Positions 1 through 7,347 of a stretch of DNA of 8,177 nt are shown one piece after another. The notes beneath the pieces are model-generated. The model ran no database searches, was not told the origin of the DNA, and was given only the letters and a program-made list of their open reading frames with translations. The DNA is taken from assembly GCA_016463045.1 (NCBI GenBank), contig JAEMSB010000187.1, forward strand, positions 1-8,177. Reading direction: 5' to 3'. Made by a program: the position numbers and the translations under genes. The first letter of the stretch is position 1. Every line of letters starts with the position of its first letter. The stretch is from Niveispirillum sp. GTDB lineage: Bacteria; Pseudomonadota; Alphaproteobacteria; Azospirillales; Azospirillaceae.

Positions 1-1710
1 GTTCACATAGGTGCCGTCTTTTTCCGTATAGGCGGCACCCGGCAGGATGACGTCAGCGCGATGGGCGCCACGGTCGCCATGGTGACCCTGATAAATCACG
101 AAGGCCTTGCCGAAACGGTCGGCCTCGATCTCGTCGGCACCCAGCAGGTACACGACTTCGATCTCGCCCTTCTGCGCACCCGACAGGATACCACCCAGGT
201 CACGACCGCCGGGACCCGGCAGGAAGCCGGCATCCAGCGCGCCGACACGGCCAGCGGCCAGATGCAGAACGTTGAAACCGTTCCAGTCCTCGCGCACGGC
301 GCCGACCGTTTCCGCCAGCTTCCGCGCCGCCGCCTGCACCGCCGGGCCATCGCCACGACGCAGCGCGCCGGCGCCCAGGATGATCAGCGGGTTCTTGGCA
401 TTGCGCAGCGTTTCGGCAAAGGCATGAGTGCCATTGGCCAGATCGGTCAGGACCGAACCGGCATTGCCCAGCCATTCGGTCGGGTAGGTCAGGTCGATAT
501 TCTGGCCGACGACGGCAACCTTCTTCAGCTTGCCGGTCAGATAGGTCTTGCGGATGCGGGAATTCACCAGCGGCGCTTCCCAGCGCGGATTGGTGCCGAT
601 CAGCAGGACGACATCGGCATTCTCAATCCCGGCAATGCCGCTATTGAAGATGTAGCCAGCGCGGTTGCTGGCATCGAAGCTGGCCCCGTCCTGACGGCAA
701 TCCAGGTTCTGCGAACCCAGCGCATTCAGCAGGTCCTTCAGCGCCACCGTGCTTTCGACATCGACCAGATCACCGGCGACAGCGGCGATCTTGGAACCGG
801 CAACACCGGACACCTTGGCCTTGATGGCGGCAAACGCCTCGGCCCAGGTGGCCGGCTTCAGCTTGCCATCGGCACCACGCACATAGGGACGGTCCAGACG
901 CTGACGCTTCAGGCCATCAATGGCATAGCGCGTCTTGTCGCTGATCCATTCTTCGTTCACATCCTCGTTCAGGCGCGGCAGAACGCGCAGAACTTCGCCG
1001 CCACGGGCGTCGATGCGGATGTTGGAACCCACCGCGTCCATGACGTCGATGCTTTCCGTCTTGCGCAGTTCCCAGGGGCGGGCATTGAACGAGTACGGCT
1101 TGGAGGTCAAGGCACCCACGGGGCAGACATCGACCAGATTGCCCGACATTTCGGAATTCACACCGGCCTCAAGGGCGGGCGTGATCTCCAGATGCTCGCC
1201 ACGGGCCAGACCGCCCAGAGCCGGCACGCCCGCGATTTCATCCACAAAGCGGATGCAGCGCGTGCACTGGATGCAGCGGGTCATGAAGGTCTTGATCAGC
1301 GGACCCATATATTTGTCGCTGACGGTGCGCTTGTTCTCTTCAAAGCGGCTGCGATCATAGCCGTAGGACACGGCCTGATCCTGCAGGTCGCATTCGCCAC
1401 CCTGGTCGCAGATCGGGCAGTCCAGCGGATGGTTGATCAGCAGGAATTCCATCACGCCCTTGCGGGCCTTGTGGACGTTGGGGGTGTTGGTCTTCACCAC
1501 CATCCCTTCACCCACCGGCAGCGCGCAGGATGCGGCCGGCTTGGGCATACGCTCCACTTCCACGAGGCACATGCGGCAATTGGCCGGCACGGACAGGCGC
1601 TCATGATAGCAGAAGCGCGGCACTTCAATGCCGAGCTGTTCGCAGGCCTGAAGCACCGAGGTACCGGGGGCGACTTCGATCTCGACGCCGTCAATGGTCA
1701 GTTTGGGCAT
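1..1710 (-). CDS. nuoG: NADH-quinone oxidoreductase subunit G (NuoG), C-terminus cut off by window edge
   Basis: Large iron-sulfur subunit of the peripheral (cytoplasmic) arm of complex I; it relays electrons from the NuoE/NuoF module towards NuoB. The visible 570 codons run from ATG at 1710 to the window edge without a stop. Cluster ligands can be read directly: a ferredoxin-like 2Fe-2S set C34, C45, C48, C62; a His/Cys 4Fe-4S set H94, C98, C101, C107; and a second 4Fe-4S set C146, C149, C152, C196. From about residue 220 the molybdopterin-oxidoreductase-like domain follows, ending at the edge in the segment ADVILPGAAYTEKDGTYVN, typical of the family. There is no cysteine between C196 and C338, so the optional N7 cluster of some bacterial NuoG proteins is absent, as in the alphaproteobacterial/mitochondrial type. 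Family members are about 690 residues, so roughly 120 should lie to the left. GAGG sits 5 nt before the ATG; nuoF ends 21 bp upstream. Confidence 0.97.
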   Translation of the reverse strand, partial: MPKLTIDGVEIEVAPGTSVLQACEQLGIEVPRFCYHERLSVPANCRMCLVEVERMPKPAASCALPVGEGMVVKTNTPNVHKARKGVMEFLLINHPLDCPICDQGGECDLQDQAVSYGYDRSRFEENKRTVSDKYMGPLIKTFMTRCIQCTRCIRFVDEIAGVPALGGLARGEHLEITPALEAGVNSEMSGNLVDVCPVGALTSKPYSFNARPWELRKTESIDVMDAVGSNIRIDARGGEVLRVLPRLNEDVNEEWISDKTRYAIDGLKRQRLDRPYVRGADGKLKPATWAEAFAAIKAKVSGVAGSKIAAVAGDLVDVESTVALKDLLNALGSQNLDCRQDGASFDASNRAGYIFNSGIAGIENADVVLLIGTNPRWEAPLVNSRIRKTYLTGKLKKVAVVGQNIDLTYPTEWLGNAGSVLTDLANGTHAFAETLRNAKNPLIILGAGALRRGDGPAVQAAARKLAETVGAVREDWNGFNVLHLAAGRVGALDAGFLPGPGGRDLGGILSGAQKGEIEVVYLLGADEIEADRFGKAFVIYQGHHGDRGAHRADVILPGAAYTEKDGTYVN

Positions 1711-1731
1711 GATATCCTCGTAAGACCCCGA

Positions 1732-3030
1732 TTACTCGGCCGCCACGCGGGCGCCGCGATCGACGCGCGTGCGGTATTCCAGGATGCGGCGCTCCACTTC
1801 CGGGCGGAAATGGCGCATCAGACCCTGGATCGGCCACGCCGCCGCGTCACCCAGGGCGCAGATGGTGTGACCTTCGACCTGCTTGGTGACGTCCAGCAGC
1901 ATGTCGATCTCTTCGACATGGGCCTGACCCTTCACCAGACGTTCCATCACGCGCCACATCCAGCCCGTGCCCTCACGGCAGGGCGTGCACTGGCCGCAGC
2001 TCTCATGCATGTAGAACTTCGACAGGCGCGCGATGGCCTTCACGATGTCAGTGGACTTGTCCATGACGATGACGGCAGCCGTGCCCAAACCTGAGCGGAC
2101 GTCACGCAGGCTGTCGAAATCCATCAGGACGGTGTCGCAGATTTCCTTGGGCAGCAACGGAACGGAGGAGCCGCCGGGGATGATGGCCAGCAAATTATCC
2201 CAGCCGCCACGCACACCGCCGCAATGCTTCTCGATCAGTTCCTTCAGCGGGATGCCCATCTCTTCTTCGACGGTCGCCGGCTGATTCACATGGCCCGAAA
2301 CGCAGAACAGCTTGGTGCCGCTATTCTTGGGACGGCCCAGATTGGCGAACCAGGAGGGACCGCGACGCAGGATGGTCGGCACCACCGCGATGGATTCGAC
2401 ATTGTTCACCGTCGTCGGGCGGCTGTAGAGGCCGGCCATGGCGGGGAACGGGGGCTTGTTGCGGGGCTGGCCCTTCTTGCCTTCCAGGCTTTCGATCAAG
2501 GCCGTCTCTTCACCGCAAATATAGGCGCCGGCGCCAAGATGCAGGTAGACGTCGTGATCGTAACCGGAACCGCAAGCGTTCTTGCCGATCAGGCCCGAGG
2601 CGTAAGCTTCGTCGATGGCGCGCTGAACGTTGGCGGCTTCGTAATAGAACTCGCCACGGATATAGATGTAGGTGGCGGTGGCGCCGATGGCGAAACCGGC
2701 GATCAGGCAGCCCTCGATCAGCTTATGCGGATCATGGCGCATGATCTCCCGGTCCTTACAGGTACCGGGCTCGCCCTCGTCGGCGTTCACCACCAGATAG
2801 ACGGGGCCATTGCTGGTCTTGGGCATGAAGGACCACTTCATACCGGTGGAGAAGCCGGCGCCGCCACGGCCACGTAGGCCCGATTCCTTCACCAGATCAA
2901 TGATCTTGTCCCGGCCCAGGTCCAGGATTTCCTTGGTGCCGGACCAGTCGCCACGGGCCTTGGCACCGTCCAGGAACGGGCTTTCGAAGCCGTAGAGGTT
3001 GGTGAAGATGCGGTCTTCATCGCGAAGCAT
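1732..3030 (-). CDS. nuoF: NADH-quinone oxidoreductase subunit F (NuoF), NADH/FMN-binding
   Basis: The 432-residue flavoprotein subunit that oxidises NADH through FMN at the tip of the peripheral arm and passes electrons to NuoE and NuoG. The glycine-rich FMN/NADH region GRGGAGFSTG lies at about residues 54-63, followed by NADEGEPGTCKDRE (82-95) and ICGEETALIESLEG (171-184). The 4Fe-4S (N3) ligands are C345, C348 and C351 in ESCGQCTPCREGTG plus C391 in TICALGDAAAWP. Length is normal for the family and nothing is missing. The ATG at 3030 has a perfect AGGAGG (3039-3044) 8 nt before it. That Shine-Dalgarno lies just past the nuoE stop in a 15-bp gap, so initiation should be efficient in its own right. 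nuoG follows 21 bp downstream. Confidence 0.98.
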   Translation of the reverse strand: MLRDEDRIFTNLYGFESPFLDGAKARGDWSGTKEILDLGRDKIIDLVKESGLRGRGGAGFSTGMKWSFMPKTSNGPVYLVVNADEGEPGTCKDREIMRHDPHKLIEGCLIAGFAIGATATYIYIRGEFYYEAANVQRAIDEAYASGLIGKNACGSGYDHDVYLHLGAGAYICGEETALIESLEGKKGQPRNKPPFPAMAGLYSRPTTVNNVESIAVVPTILRRGPSWFANLGRPKNSGTKLFCVSGHVNQPATVEEEMGIPLKELIEKHCGGVRGGWDNLLAIIPGGSSVPLLPKEICDTVLMDFDSLRDVRSGLGTAAVIVMDKSTDIVKAIARLSKFYMHESCGQCTPCREGTGWMWRVMERLVKGQAHVEEIDMLLDVTKQVEGHTICALGDAAAWPIQGLMRHFRPEVERRILEYRTRVDRGARVAAE

Positions 3031-3045
3031 GGTTCCACCCTCCTC

Positions 3046-3690
3046 TTAGGCCTGACCGGCGGGCTTCACGCCCGCCTTGATGGCCGATTCGATCAGCGTC
3101 GTCGGCCCACCCGAGGCGCAAGCCCGGATACGGCCATTCTGCGGGCCCGTCGCCGGCTTCTCACCACGCGCCAGGGCATCCAGGATCTTCTCGGTCGTTT
3201 CCGCCGTCAGATCCTCATAGAAATCGTCGCCGATCTGCATCATGGGCGCGTTCACGCAGGCGCCGAGGCATTCGACCTCGATCACCGTGAACTGGCCGTC
3301 CGGCGTCGTCTGGCCCGCCTTGATGCCCAGCTTCTTCTCGCAGGCATGCAGCACCTCATCCGACCCGCGCAGCCAGCAGGGCGTGGTGGTGCAGACCTGG
3401 ACGAAATGCTTACCGACCGGCTTCAGATTGTACATCGTATAGAAGCTCGCCACCTCCAGCGCCCGGATCGGCGCCATGTCGAGATAGTGAGCCACATAAT
3501 CGATGGCGACCTTGGGCAGCCAGCCGCCACACTGACGCTGGGCCAAGTCGAGCAGCGGCATCACCGCACTTTGTTGTCGGCCTTCGGGGTACTTGGCGAT
3601 GATGCGCTTGGCCAGCTCGATATTCTCTGCGGTGAATTCGAAACTGGTCGGCTCCGCCACCGCGGGGCCATGGGAATGGGCGGCACTCAT
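3046..3690 (-). CDS. nuoE: NADH-quinone oxidoreductase subunit E (NuoE), 2Fe-2S
   Basis: Thioredoxin-fold 2Fe-2S subunit (24-kDa type, 214 residues) that pairs with NuoF in the NADH-dehydrogenase module. Cluster N1a ligands are C100 and C105 (VCTTTPCWLRG, C-X4-C) and C141 and C145 (ECLGACVNAP, C-X3-C). The N-terminal helical domain (about 20-90) contains QRQCGGWLP and ASFYTMYNLKPVGK, both familiar in this family. Residues after about 180 form a low-complexity tail rich in Gly, Ala and Lys; I recognise this extension as common in alphaproteobacterial homologues but not in shorter enteric ones. The ATG overlaps the nuoD stop in an ATGA junction (3687-3690), with GGAGAG 8 nt upstream inside nuoD, so translation is probably coupled to nuoD. 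nuoF follows after 15 bp. Confidence 0.97.
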   Translation of the reverse strand: MSAAHSHGPAVAEPTSFEFTAENIELAKRIIAKYPEGRQQSAVMPLLDLAQRQCGGWLPKVAIDYVAHYLDMAPIRALEVASFYTMYNLKPVGKHFVQVCTTTPCWLRGSDEVLHACEKKLGIKAGQTTPDGQFTVIEVECLGACVNAPMMQIGDDFYEDLTAETTEKILDALARGEKPATGPQNGRIRACASGGPTTLIESAIKAGVKPAGQA

Positions 3691-4928
3691 CGATCAATCT
3701 CTCCGAACACGATGTCCATGGAGCCGATGATCGCGACAGCGTCGGCGAGCATGTGGCCCTTGGACATGAAATCCATCGCCTGCAGGTGCGAGAAACCCGT
3801 CGGGCGGATCTTGCAGCGGTACGGGCGGTTCGTCCCGTCGGCCACCAGATAGACGCCCAACTCACCCTTGGGCGACTCGGTCGCCGTATAGGTGTCGCCA
3901 GCCGGCACGTGATAGCCTTCGGTGTACAGCTTGAAATGGTGGATCAGCGCTTCCATCGAGCGCTTCATCTCGCCACGGGTCGGCGGGGTGACCTTGCGGT
4001 CATTCAGCTTCACCGGACCCGGCGTCTTGGACAGCTTGTCGAGCGCCTGGCGGATGATGTGCATCGACTGCTTCATCTCCTCCATGCGGACCAGATACCG
4101 GGCGTAGCAGTCACCCGTCAGGCCCACCGGCACGTCGAAGTCGAACTCTTCATAGCTGTCATAGGGCTGCGCCTTGCGCAGGTCCCAAGCCACGTTGGAG
4201 CCGCGCAGCATCGGGCCAGAGAAGCCCCAGGCCAGCGCGTCGGCGGCGCTGACCACGCCGATATCGACGGTACGCTGCTTGAATACCCGGTTCTCGGACA
4301 GCAACCCTTCCAGGTCGGCCATGAATTTGGGGAAGGTGTCGAAATAGGCGCCGATGTCATCGGCCAGACCGGCGGGCAGGTCCAGATTGACGCCACCGGG
4401 ACGGAAATAATTTGCGTGCAGGCGCGCACCCGACACCCGCTCGTAGAACTCCATCAGCTTCTCACGCTCCTCAAAGCCCCAGAGGGCGGGCGTGATGGCG
4501 CCGACATCCAGCGCGAAGGTCGTGAGGTTTAGCAGGTGGTTCAGGATACGGGTGATTTCCGCGAACAGCACGCGGATATACTGGCCACGCTTGGGCGGGG
4601 TGATGCCCAGCAGCTTCTCCACGGCCAGCACCCAGGTGTGCTCCATCGACATCGGCGACACATAGTCCAGCCGGTCGAAATAGGGCGTGGCCTGGGTATA
4701 GGTCTTGTACTCGATCAGCTTTTCGGTGCCACGGTGCAGCAGGCCGATATGCGGATCGGCGCGCTCCACCACCTCGCCATCCATTTCCATCACCAAACGC
4801 AGCACGCCATGGGCGGCCGGATGCTGGGGACCGAAATTCATGGTCAAGGGCTTGATCTGCACTTCGCCCTGGGTAGACGGTGCCGACAGGGACAGCCCGG
4901 CTTCGGTCGCGACGTTGGTCGTTGCCAT
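3687..4928 (-). CDS. nuoD: NADH-quinone oxidoreductase subunit D (NuoD), 49-kDa type
   Basis: The 413-residue subunit related to NiFe-hydrogenase large subunits; it binds no cluster of its own but forms the ubiquinone pocket together with NuoB at the membrane junction. The motif GPQHPAAHGVLRL (33-45) and FDRLDYVSPMSMEHT (84-98) are intact. H40 and Y89 are spaced 49 residues apart, exactly as the quinone headgroup ligands His59 and Tyr108 of the bovine 49-kDa subunit. The C-terminus DIVFGEIDR is the canonical end of the family. The start at 4928 has AGGAG directly abutting the ATG (too close) and AAGGGGG 7 nt upstream, which is the more likely ribosome-binding element. M30 is the next in-frame Met but would remove the conserved beginning. 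nuoC ends 12 bp upstream; the stop overlaps nuoE by 4 bp. Confidence 0.97.
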   Translation of the reverse strand: MATTNVATEAGLSLSAPSTQGEVQIKPLTMNFGPQHPAAHGVLRLVMEMDGEVVERADPHIGLLHRGTEKLIEYKTYTQATPYFDRLDYVSPMSMEHTWVLAVEKLLGITPPKRGQYIRVLFAEITRILNHLLNLTTFALDVGAITPALWGFEEREKLMEFYERVSGARLHANYFRPGGVNLDLPAGLADDIGAYFDTFPKFMADLEGLLSENRVFKQRTVDIGVVSAADALAWGFSGPMLRGSNVAWDLRKAQPYDSYEEFDFDVPVGLTGDCYARYLVRMEEMKQSMHIIRQALDKLSKTPGPVKLNDRKVTPPTRGEMKRSMEALIHHFKLYTEGYHVPAGDTYTATESPKGELGVYLVADGTNRPYRCKIRPTGFSHLQAMDFMSKGHMLADAVAIIGSMDIVFGEIDR

Positions 4929-4940
4929 CTCCTGGCCCCC

Positions 4941-5585
4941 TTAACGCTTGTCCGCAATGGCGGGACGGGCCGCCAGCGGGATAACGGCCTTTTCATCGCC
5001 CGGCAGCTGCACATCCGTCATCCCCTCCCAGGGCGACAGGAAGTCGAAGCTGCGGAAATCCTGCGTCAGCTTCACCGGCTCATAGACCACGCGGCGCTGT
5101 TCGGCGTCGTAACGCAGCTCGACAAAGCCGGTCAGCGGGAAGTCCTTGCGGAGCGGATGCCCCTCGAACCCATAATCGGTGAGGATACGGCGCAAATCCG
5201 GGTTATCGGCGAAGAAGATGCCGTAGAGATCCCATGCCTCACGCTCGAACCAGCCGGCCACGGGGTACAGCGAAACGATGGAGGCCACGGGCGTGTCCTC
5301 ATCCGTCGCCACCTTCACGCGGATGCGGTGGTTATGCTTCACCGACAACAGATTATAGACCACCTCAAACCGCTCTGCGCGGTCGGGATAGTCCACACCG
5401 GCAATGTCGGCCAGCATCTCGCAATGGGTGGTCGAATCGTCGCGCAGGAACTGGATGCCCTTGAACAGCGCGGCGCGCGTCAGGGTCACGGCCAGCTCGC
5501 CATGGGCGATCTCGGTCTTCACGACAGCAGCGCCCAGGGCGTTGCCGATATAATCACCGAGTTCCTTGAGGGCCTCGTCGCTCAT
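4941..5585 (-). CDS. nuoC: NADH-quinone oxidoreductase subunit C (NuoC), 30-kDa type
   Basis: A 214-residue structural subunit of the connecting part of complex I that clamps NuoD; it binds no cofactor. The family signature begins with EREAWDLYGIFF (114-125) and continues RRILTDYGFEGHPLRKDFPL (132-151). One departure from the sequence I expect is NPDLRRI, with Asn128, where most relatives read HPDLRRI; this may be harmless. NuoC is separate from NuoD, unlike the fused NuoCD of enteric bacteria. The C-terminal part (YEPVKLTQDFRSFDFLSPWEG, written here in two overlapping pieces: YEPVKLTQDFRSF and FDFLSPWEG) is typical. The ATG at 5585 is preceded by GAGGA about 10 nt upstream, a slightly long spacing. 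Gap to nuoB is 29 bp and to nuoD 12 bp. Confidence 0.96.
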   Translation of the reverse strand: MSDEALKELGDYIGNALGAAVVKTEIAHGELAVTLTRAALFKGIQFLRDDSTTHCEMLADIAGVDYPDRAERFEVVYNLLSVKHNHRIRVKVATDEDTPVASIVSLYPVAGWFEREAWDLYGIFFADNPDLRRILTDYGFEGHPLRKDFPLTGFVELRYDAEQRRVVYEPVKLTQDFRSFDFLSPWEGMTDVQLPGDEKAVIPLAARPAIADKR

Positions 5586-5614
5586 GCTTAAGCGTCCTCG
5601 TCCAAAAACCAGGG

Positions 5615-6184
5615 TCAGGCGCGGATCAGGCGGTTACCGCCCTTGATCTTCTTCTGCAACTGCAGAATGCCGTAAACCAGCGCCTCCGCCGTGGGCGGGC
5701 AACCGGGCACATAAATGTCGACGGGCACGATGCGGTCGCAACCGCGCACCACCGAGTAGGAATAATGATAGTAGCCGCCGCCATTGGCGCAGCTGCCCAT
5801 CGAGATCACCCAGCGCGGTTCGGCCATCTGGTCGTAAACCTTGCGGAGCGCGGGGGCCATCTTGTTGCACAGCGTGCCGGCCACGATCATCACGTCGGAC
5901 TGACGCGGGCTGGGGCGCGGAATGACGCCGAACCGGTCAAGGTCGTAGCGCGCCATATAGGCGTGGATCATTTCCACGGCGCAGCAGGCCAGACCGAAGG
6001 TCATGGGCCATAGCGAGCCGGTGCGAGCCCAGTTCAGCAGGTCATCATACTTGGCGACCAGGAAGCCCTTGTCGTTCAGTTCGGTGGTGACCGCGTTCAG
6101 GTACGCTTCCTGCGCCGCGCCGGGCGGCAGGGTGCTGGTGTTCCCGACAATTTGATTGGTGGTGACGAGGTTACTGCTGCTCAT
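5615..6184 (-). CDS. nuoB: NADH-quinone oxidoreductase subunit B (NuoB), cluster N2
   Basis: A 189-residue subunit (PSST type) carrying the terminal 4Fe-4S cluster N2, which hands electrons to ubiquinone at the interface with NuoD. Ligands are the tandem cysteines C67 and C68 (GLACCAVEM), C132 (SMGSCANGG) and C162 (VPGCPPTAEA). The core from GFLVAKYDD (40-48) to YGILQLQKKI (171-180) is highly conserved; the first 30 residues are variable in this family and say little about the start. Two adjacent ATGs occur at 6187 and 6184. GGAG in GGGAGCG lies 7 nt before the second and 4 nt before the first, so I chose 6184; 6187 would add one Met. A start at 6244 would overlap nuoA and has no support. nuoA ends 29 bp upstream. 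Confidence 0.95.
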   Translation of the reverse strand: MSSSNLVTTNQIVGNTSTLPPGAAQEAYLNAVTTELNDKGFLVAKYDDLLNWARTGSLWPMTFGLACCAVEMIHAYMARYDLDRFGVIPRPSPRQSDVMIVAGTLCNKMAPALRKVYDQMAEPRWVISMGSCANGGGYYHYSYSVVRGCDRIVPVDIYVPGCPPTAEALVYGILQLQKKIKGGNRLIRA

Positions 6185-6213
6185 CATATCGCTCCCAGGC
6201 TGGCCGGATGGGA

Positions 6214-6594
6214 TCACTCCCACTCCAGCGCGCCCTTCTTCCATTCATAGATGAAGCCGATGGTCAGGATGCCCAGGAACACCATCATCGACCAGAAACC
6301 GAACATGCCGATATCACCCAGGGATACCGCCCACGGGAACAGGAAGGCCACTTCCAGGTCGAAGATGATGAACAGGATCGAGACCAGATAGAAGCGGACG
6401 TCGAACTTGCTGCGCGCATCCTCGAACGCCTCAAAGCCGCACTCATAGGCGGACAGCTTCTCAGCATCGGGCTTCTGCTTGCCCACCACAAGGGAGGCCG
6501 CGATCATCGCGCCGGCCACAATGGTGGCAATGGCCAGAAAGACCAGGATCGGCAGATACTGCACCAGCAGCGGGTTGGACATCGGATCGGACAT
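6214..6594 (-). CDS. nuoA: NADH-quinone oxidoreductase subunit A (NuoA), membrane subunit
   Basis: First gene of the operon: a 126-residue membrane subunit at the junction of the two arms of complex I. Three hydrophobic helices are visible at about 11-34, 68-91 and 97-116. The loop after helix 1 contains KLSAYECGFEAFEDAR, and helix 2 contains FIIFDLEVAFLFPW, both signatures of the family. Conserved charged residues K46, E51, D79 and E81 fall at the numbers studied in E. coli NuoA (from memory), which supports this start. The ATG at 6594 has GGTGTGA ending 2 nt upstream, matching only the GGTG part of the extended Shine-Dalgarno. An in-frame GTG at 6600 lies inside that element and an ATG at 6582 has no such site, so both are less likely. 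A hairpin (6607-6644) sits just upstream. Confidence 0.95.
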   Translation of the reverse strand: MSDPMSNPLLVQYLPILVFLAIATIVAGAMIAASLVVGKQKPDAEKLSAYECGFEAFEDARSKFDVRFYLVSILFIIFDLEVAFLFPWAVSLGDIGMFGFWSMMVFLGILTIGFIYEWKKGALEWE

Positions 6595-6606
6595 CGTCAC
6601 ACCGGT

Positions 6607-6644
6607 TCAGCCCGACGCTGCGCCACAGATATACGTCGGGCCGA
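6607..6644 (-). promoter_or_regulatory. Hairpin in the nuoA leader
   Basis: Read on the minus strand, TCGGCCCGACG (6644-6634) pairs with CGTCGGGCTGA (6617-6607). This gives an 11-bp stem with one G-U pair around a 16-nt loop. Its 3' foot ends 12 nt before the nuoA ATG, next to the weak GGTG ribosome-binding element. No T-run follows, so it is not a standard terminator. It may affect ribosome access or mRNA stability; that is inference from position only. Confidence 0.4.
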
Positions 6645-6947
6645 CAGGCTCGGGCCGAGGATAATTTGCGTCGCAACCGCGGGCGGTTCATGGACCAGGA
6701 AGGCCACCGGGGAACCCGGAGCCCACGGGAATATAGGCCCCGTCCGCGCCGGAAGGAAAGCGAATTACGCCATTTTAGGGGCTGAGAAACGTTCGCAACT
6801 GGCCGGAAATGCTCGCAGTTCCGCCGATTGGTGCGTCGCGGCAAACCAGCGTTGCGTTGCAGGGATTACTCAATGGCGCCAATTGCATGGCGCGCGCGAA
6901 CCATTCGGAAATGCATAAATTCAGCATATTCCCGTGTGGGGAACGCT

Positions 6948-6959
6948 GATTTTAAAATC
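6948..6959. repeat. Perfect 12-bp AT-rich palindrome upstream of nuo
   Basis: GATTTTAAAATC reads the same on both strands. It lies 4 bp from a second dyad, TTCCC-GTGTG-GGGAA (6929-6943). Both sit in the AT-rich patch about 350 bp before nuoA. Such sites can be regulator operators or DNA-bending sequence near a promoter; I do not recognise the motif as a known operator. Confidence 0.5.
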
Positions 6960-7031
6960 TATCTCGCATATGGGATTTTTTAAAACACAACAAAGTGCAC
7001 TTAGCTGCGTTTGTCGTATTTTGAAGGAAGG

Positions 7032-7108
<77 letters not shown>

Positions 7109-7157
7109 ACAAGACAACGGCACACTTGTCAGGGCGCACCTGAACCTCAAAGAAAAG

Positions 7158-7234
<77 letters not shown>

Positions 7235-7281
7235 AAACTTTTCAAACAGCGCCGCGACCGTTACCAGCCCCGCCGCCGCTG

Positions 7282-7315
7282 AGGTGGGCGGGTGTATATT
7301 CGACCCCGCCCACCT
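7282..7315. repeat. 11-bp inverted repeat framing the -10 box of the tRNA-Asp promoter
   Basis: AGGTGGGCGGG (7282-7292) and CCCGCCCACCT (7305-7315) are exact reverse complements around a 12-nt centre. One arm fills the spacer directly against the -35 hexamer, and the other begins directly after the -10 hexamer and covers the likely start site. No T-run follows on either strand, so it is not an ordinary terminator. Confidence 0.85.
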
Positions 7316-7321
7316 TGTCAA
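7293..7321 (-). promoter_or_regulatory. Sigma70-type promoter of the tRNA-Asp pair
   Basis: On the minus strand there is a perfect -35 hexamer TTGACA (7321-7316), a 17-nt spacer, and a -10 hexamer TATACA (7298-7293). The bases after the -10 are CCCGCCCACC, a GC-rich discriminator. GC-rich discriminators are known at stable-RNA promoters and make them sensitive to ppGpp/DksA in proteobacteria. Initiation would fall near 7286, about 50 nt before the first tRNA. It starts 26 bp after the stop of the small upstream gene, so the tRNAs need not depend on read-through. Confidence 0.75.
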
Positions 7322-7347
7322 ACATGAAATCGCCAGGAATATTCGGA

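Larger units (their letters stand above)
6595..7031. other. Gene-free upstream region of the nuo operon, partly AT-rich
   Basis: I see no credible gene in this 437-bp stretch. The tRNA-proximal half (about 6900-7025) is strikingly AT-rich for this genome and contains a perfect 12-bp palindrome GATTTTAAAATC (6948-6959), a dyad TTCCC-N5-GGGAA (6929-6943), CATATG and ATGCAT. A further perfect palindrome TGGCGCCA occurs at 6874-6881. It must hold the nuo promoter on the minus strand, but no strong match stands out. The best I can offer is TTGCGA (6798-6793) and TAAAAT (6777-6772) with a short 15-nt spacer, which would give a leader of about 170 nt. No clear terminator follows the tRNA-Asp pair, only a weak ACAAA/TTTGT hairpin followed by T-rich sequence around 6983-7013. 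Confidence 0.5.

Noticed and set aside
61..2094. A 677-codon open frame on the plus strand across nuoG and nuoF
   Set aside because: It is codon-aligned with the sense genes (both nuoG and nuoF are in the same register), so its stops could arise only from sense TTA, CTA or TCA codons, which are rare in this GC-rich genome. It ends exactly at a sense TCA codon. The sense proteins are unmistakable and the antisense product has no recognisable feature.
3753..5591. Plus-strand open frames of 259 and 351 codons opposite nuoD and nuoC
   Set aside because: Same codon-aligned antisense effect as above; both are in register with nuoD and nuoC. No independent start signal or family resemblance.
5615..6244. 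Longer NuoB of 209 residues starting at 6244
   Set aside because: It would overlap the end of nuoA by 31 bp with no ribosome-binding site, while GGAG stands properly before the ATG at 6184.
6461..6844. A 127-codon minus-strand frame running into nuoA out of frame
   Set aside because: Arginine- and serine-rich composition typical of an off-frame reading of GC-rich DNA; it overlaps the well-supported nuoA and has no homology I can recognise.
7288..7296. GCGGGTGTA on the plus strand matches the first nine bases of tRNA-Asp
   Set aside because: It is in the opposite orientation, lies across the promoter inverted repeat and does not extend, so it is probably chance rather than a tRNA remnant.
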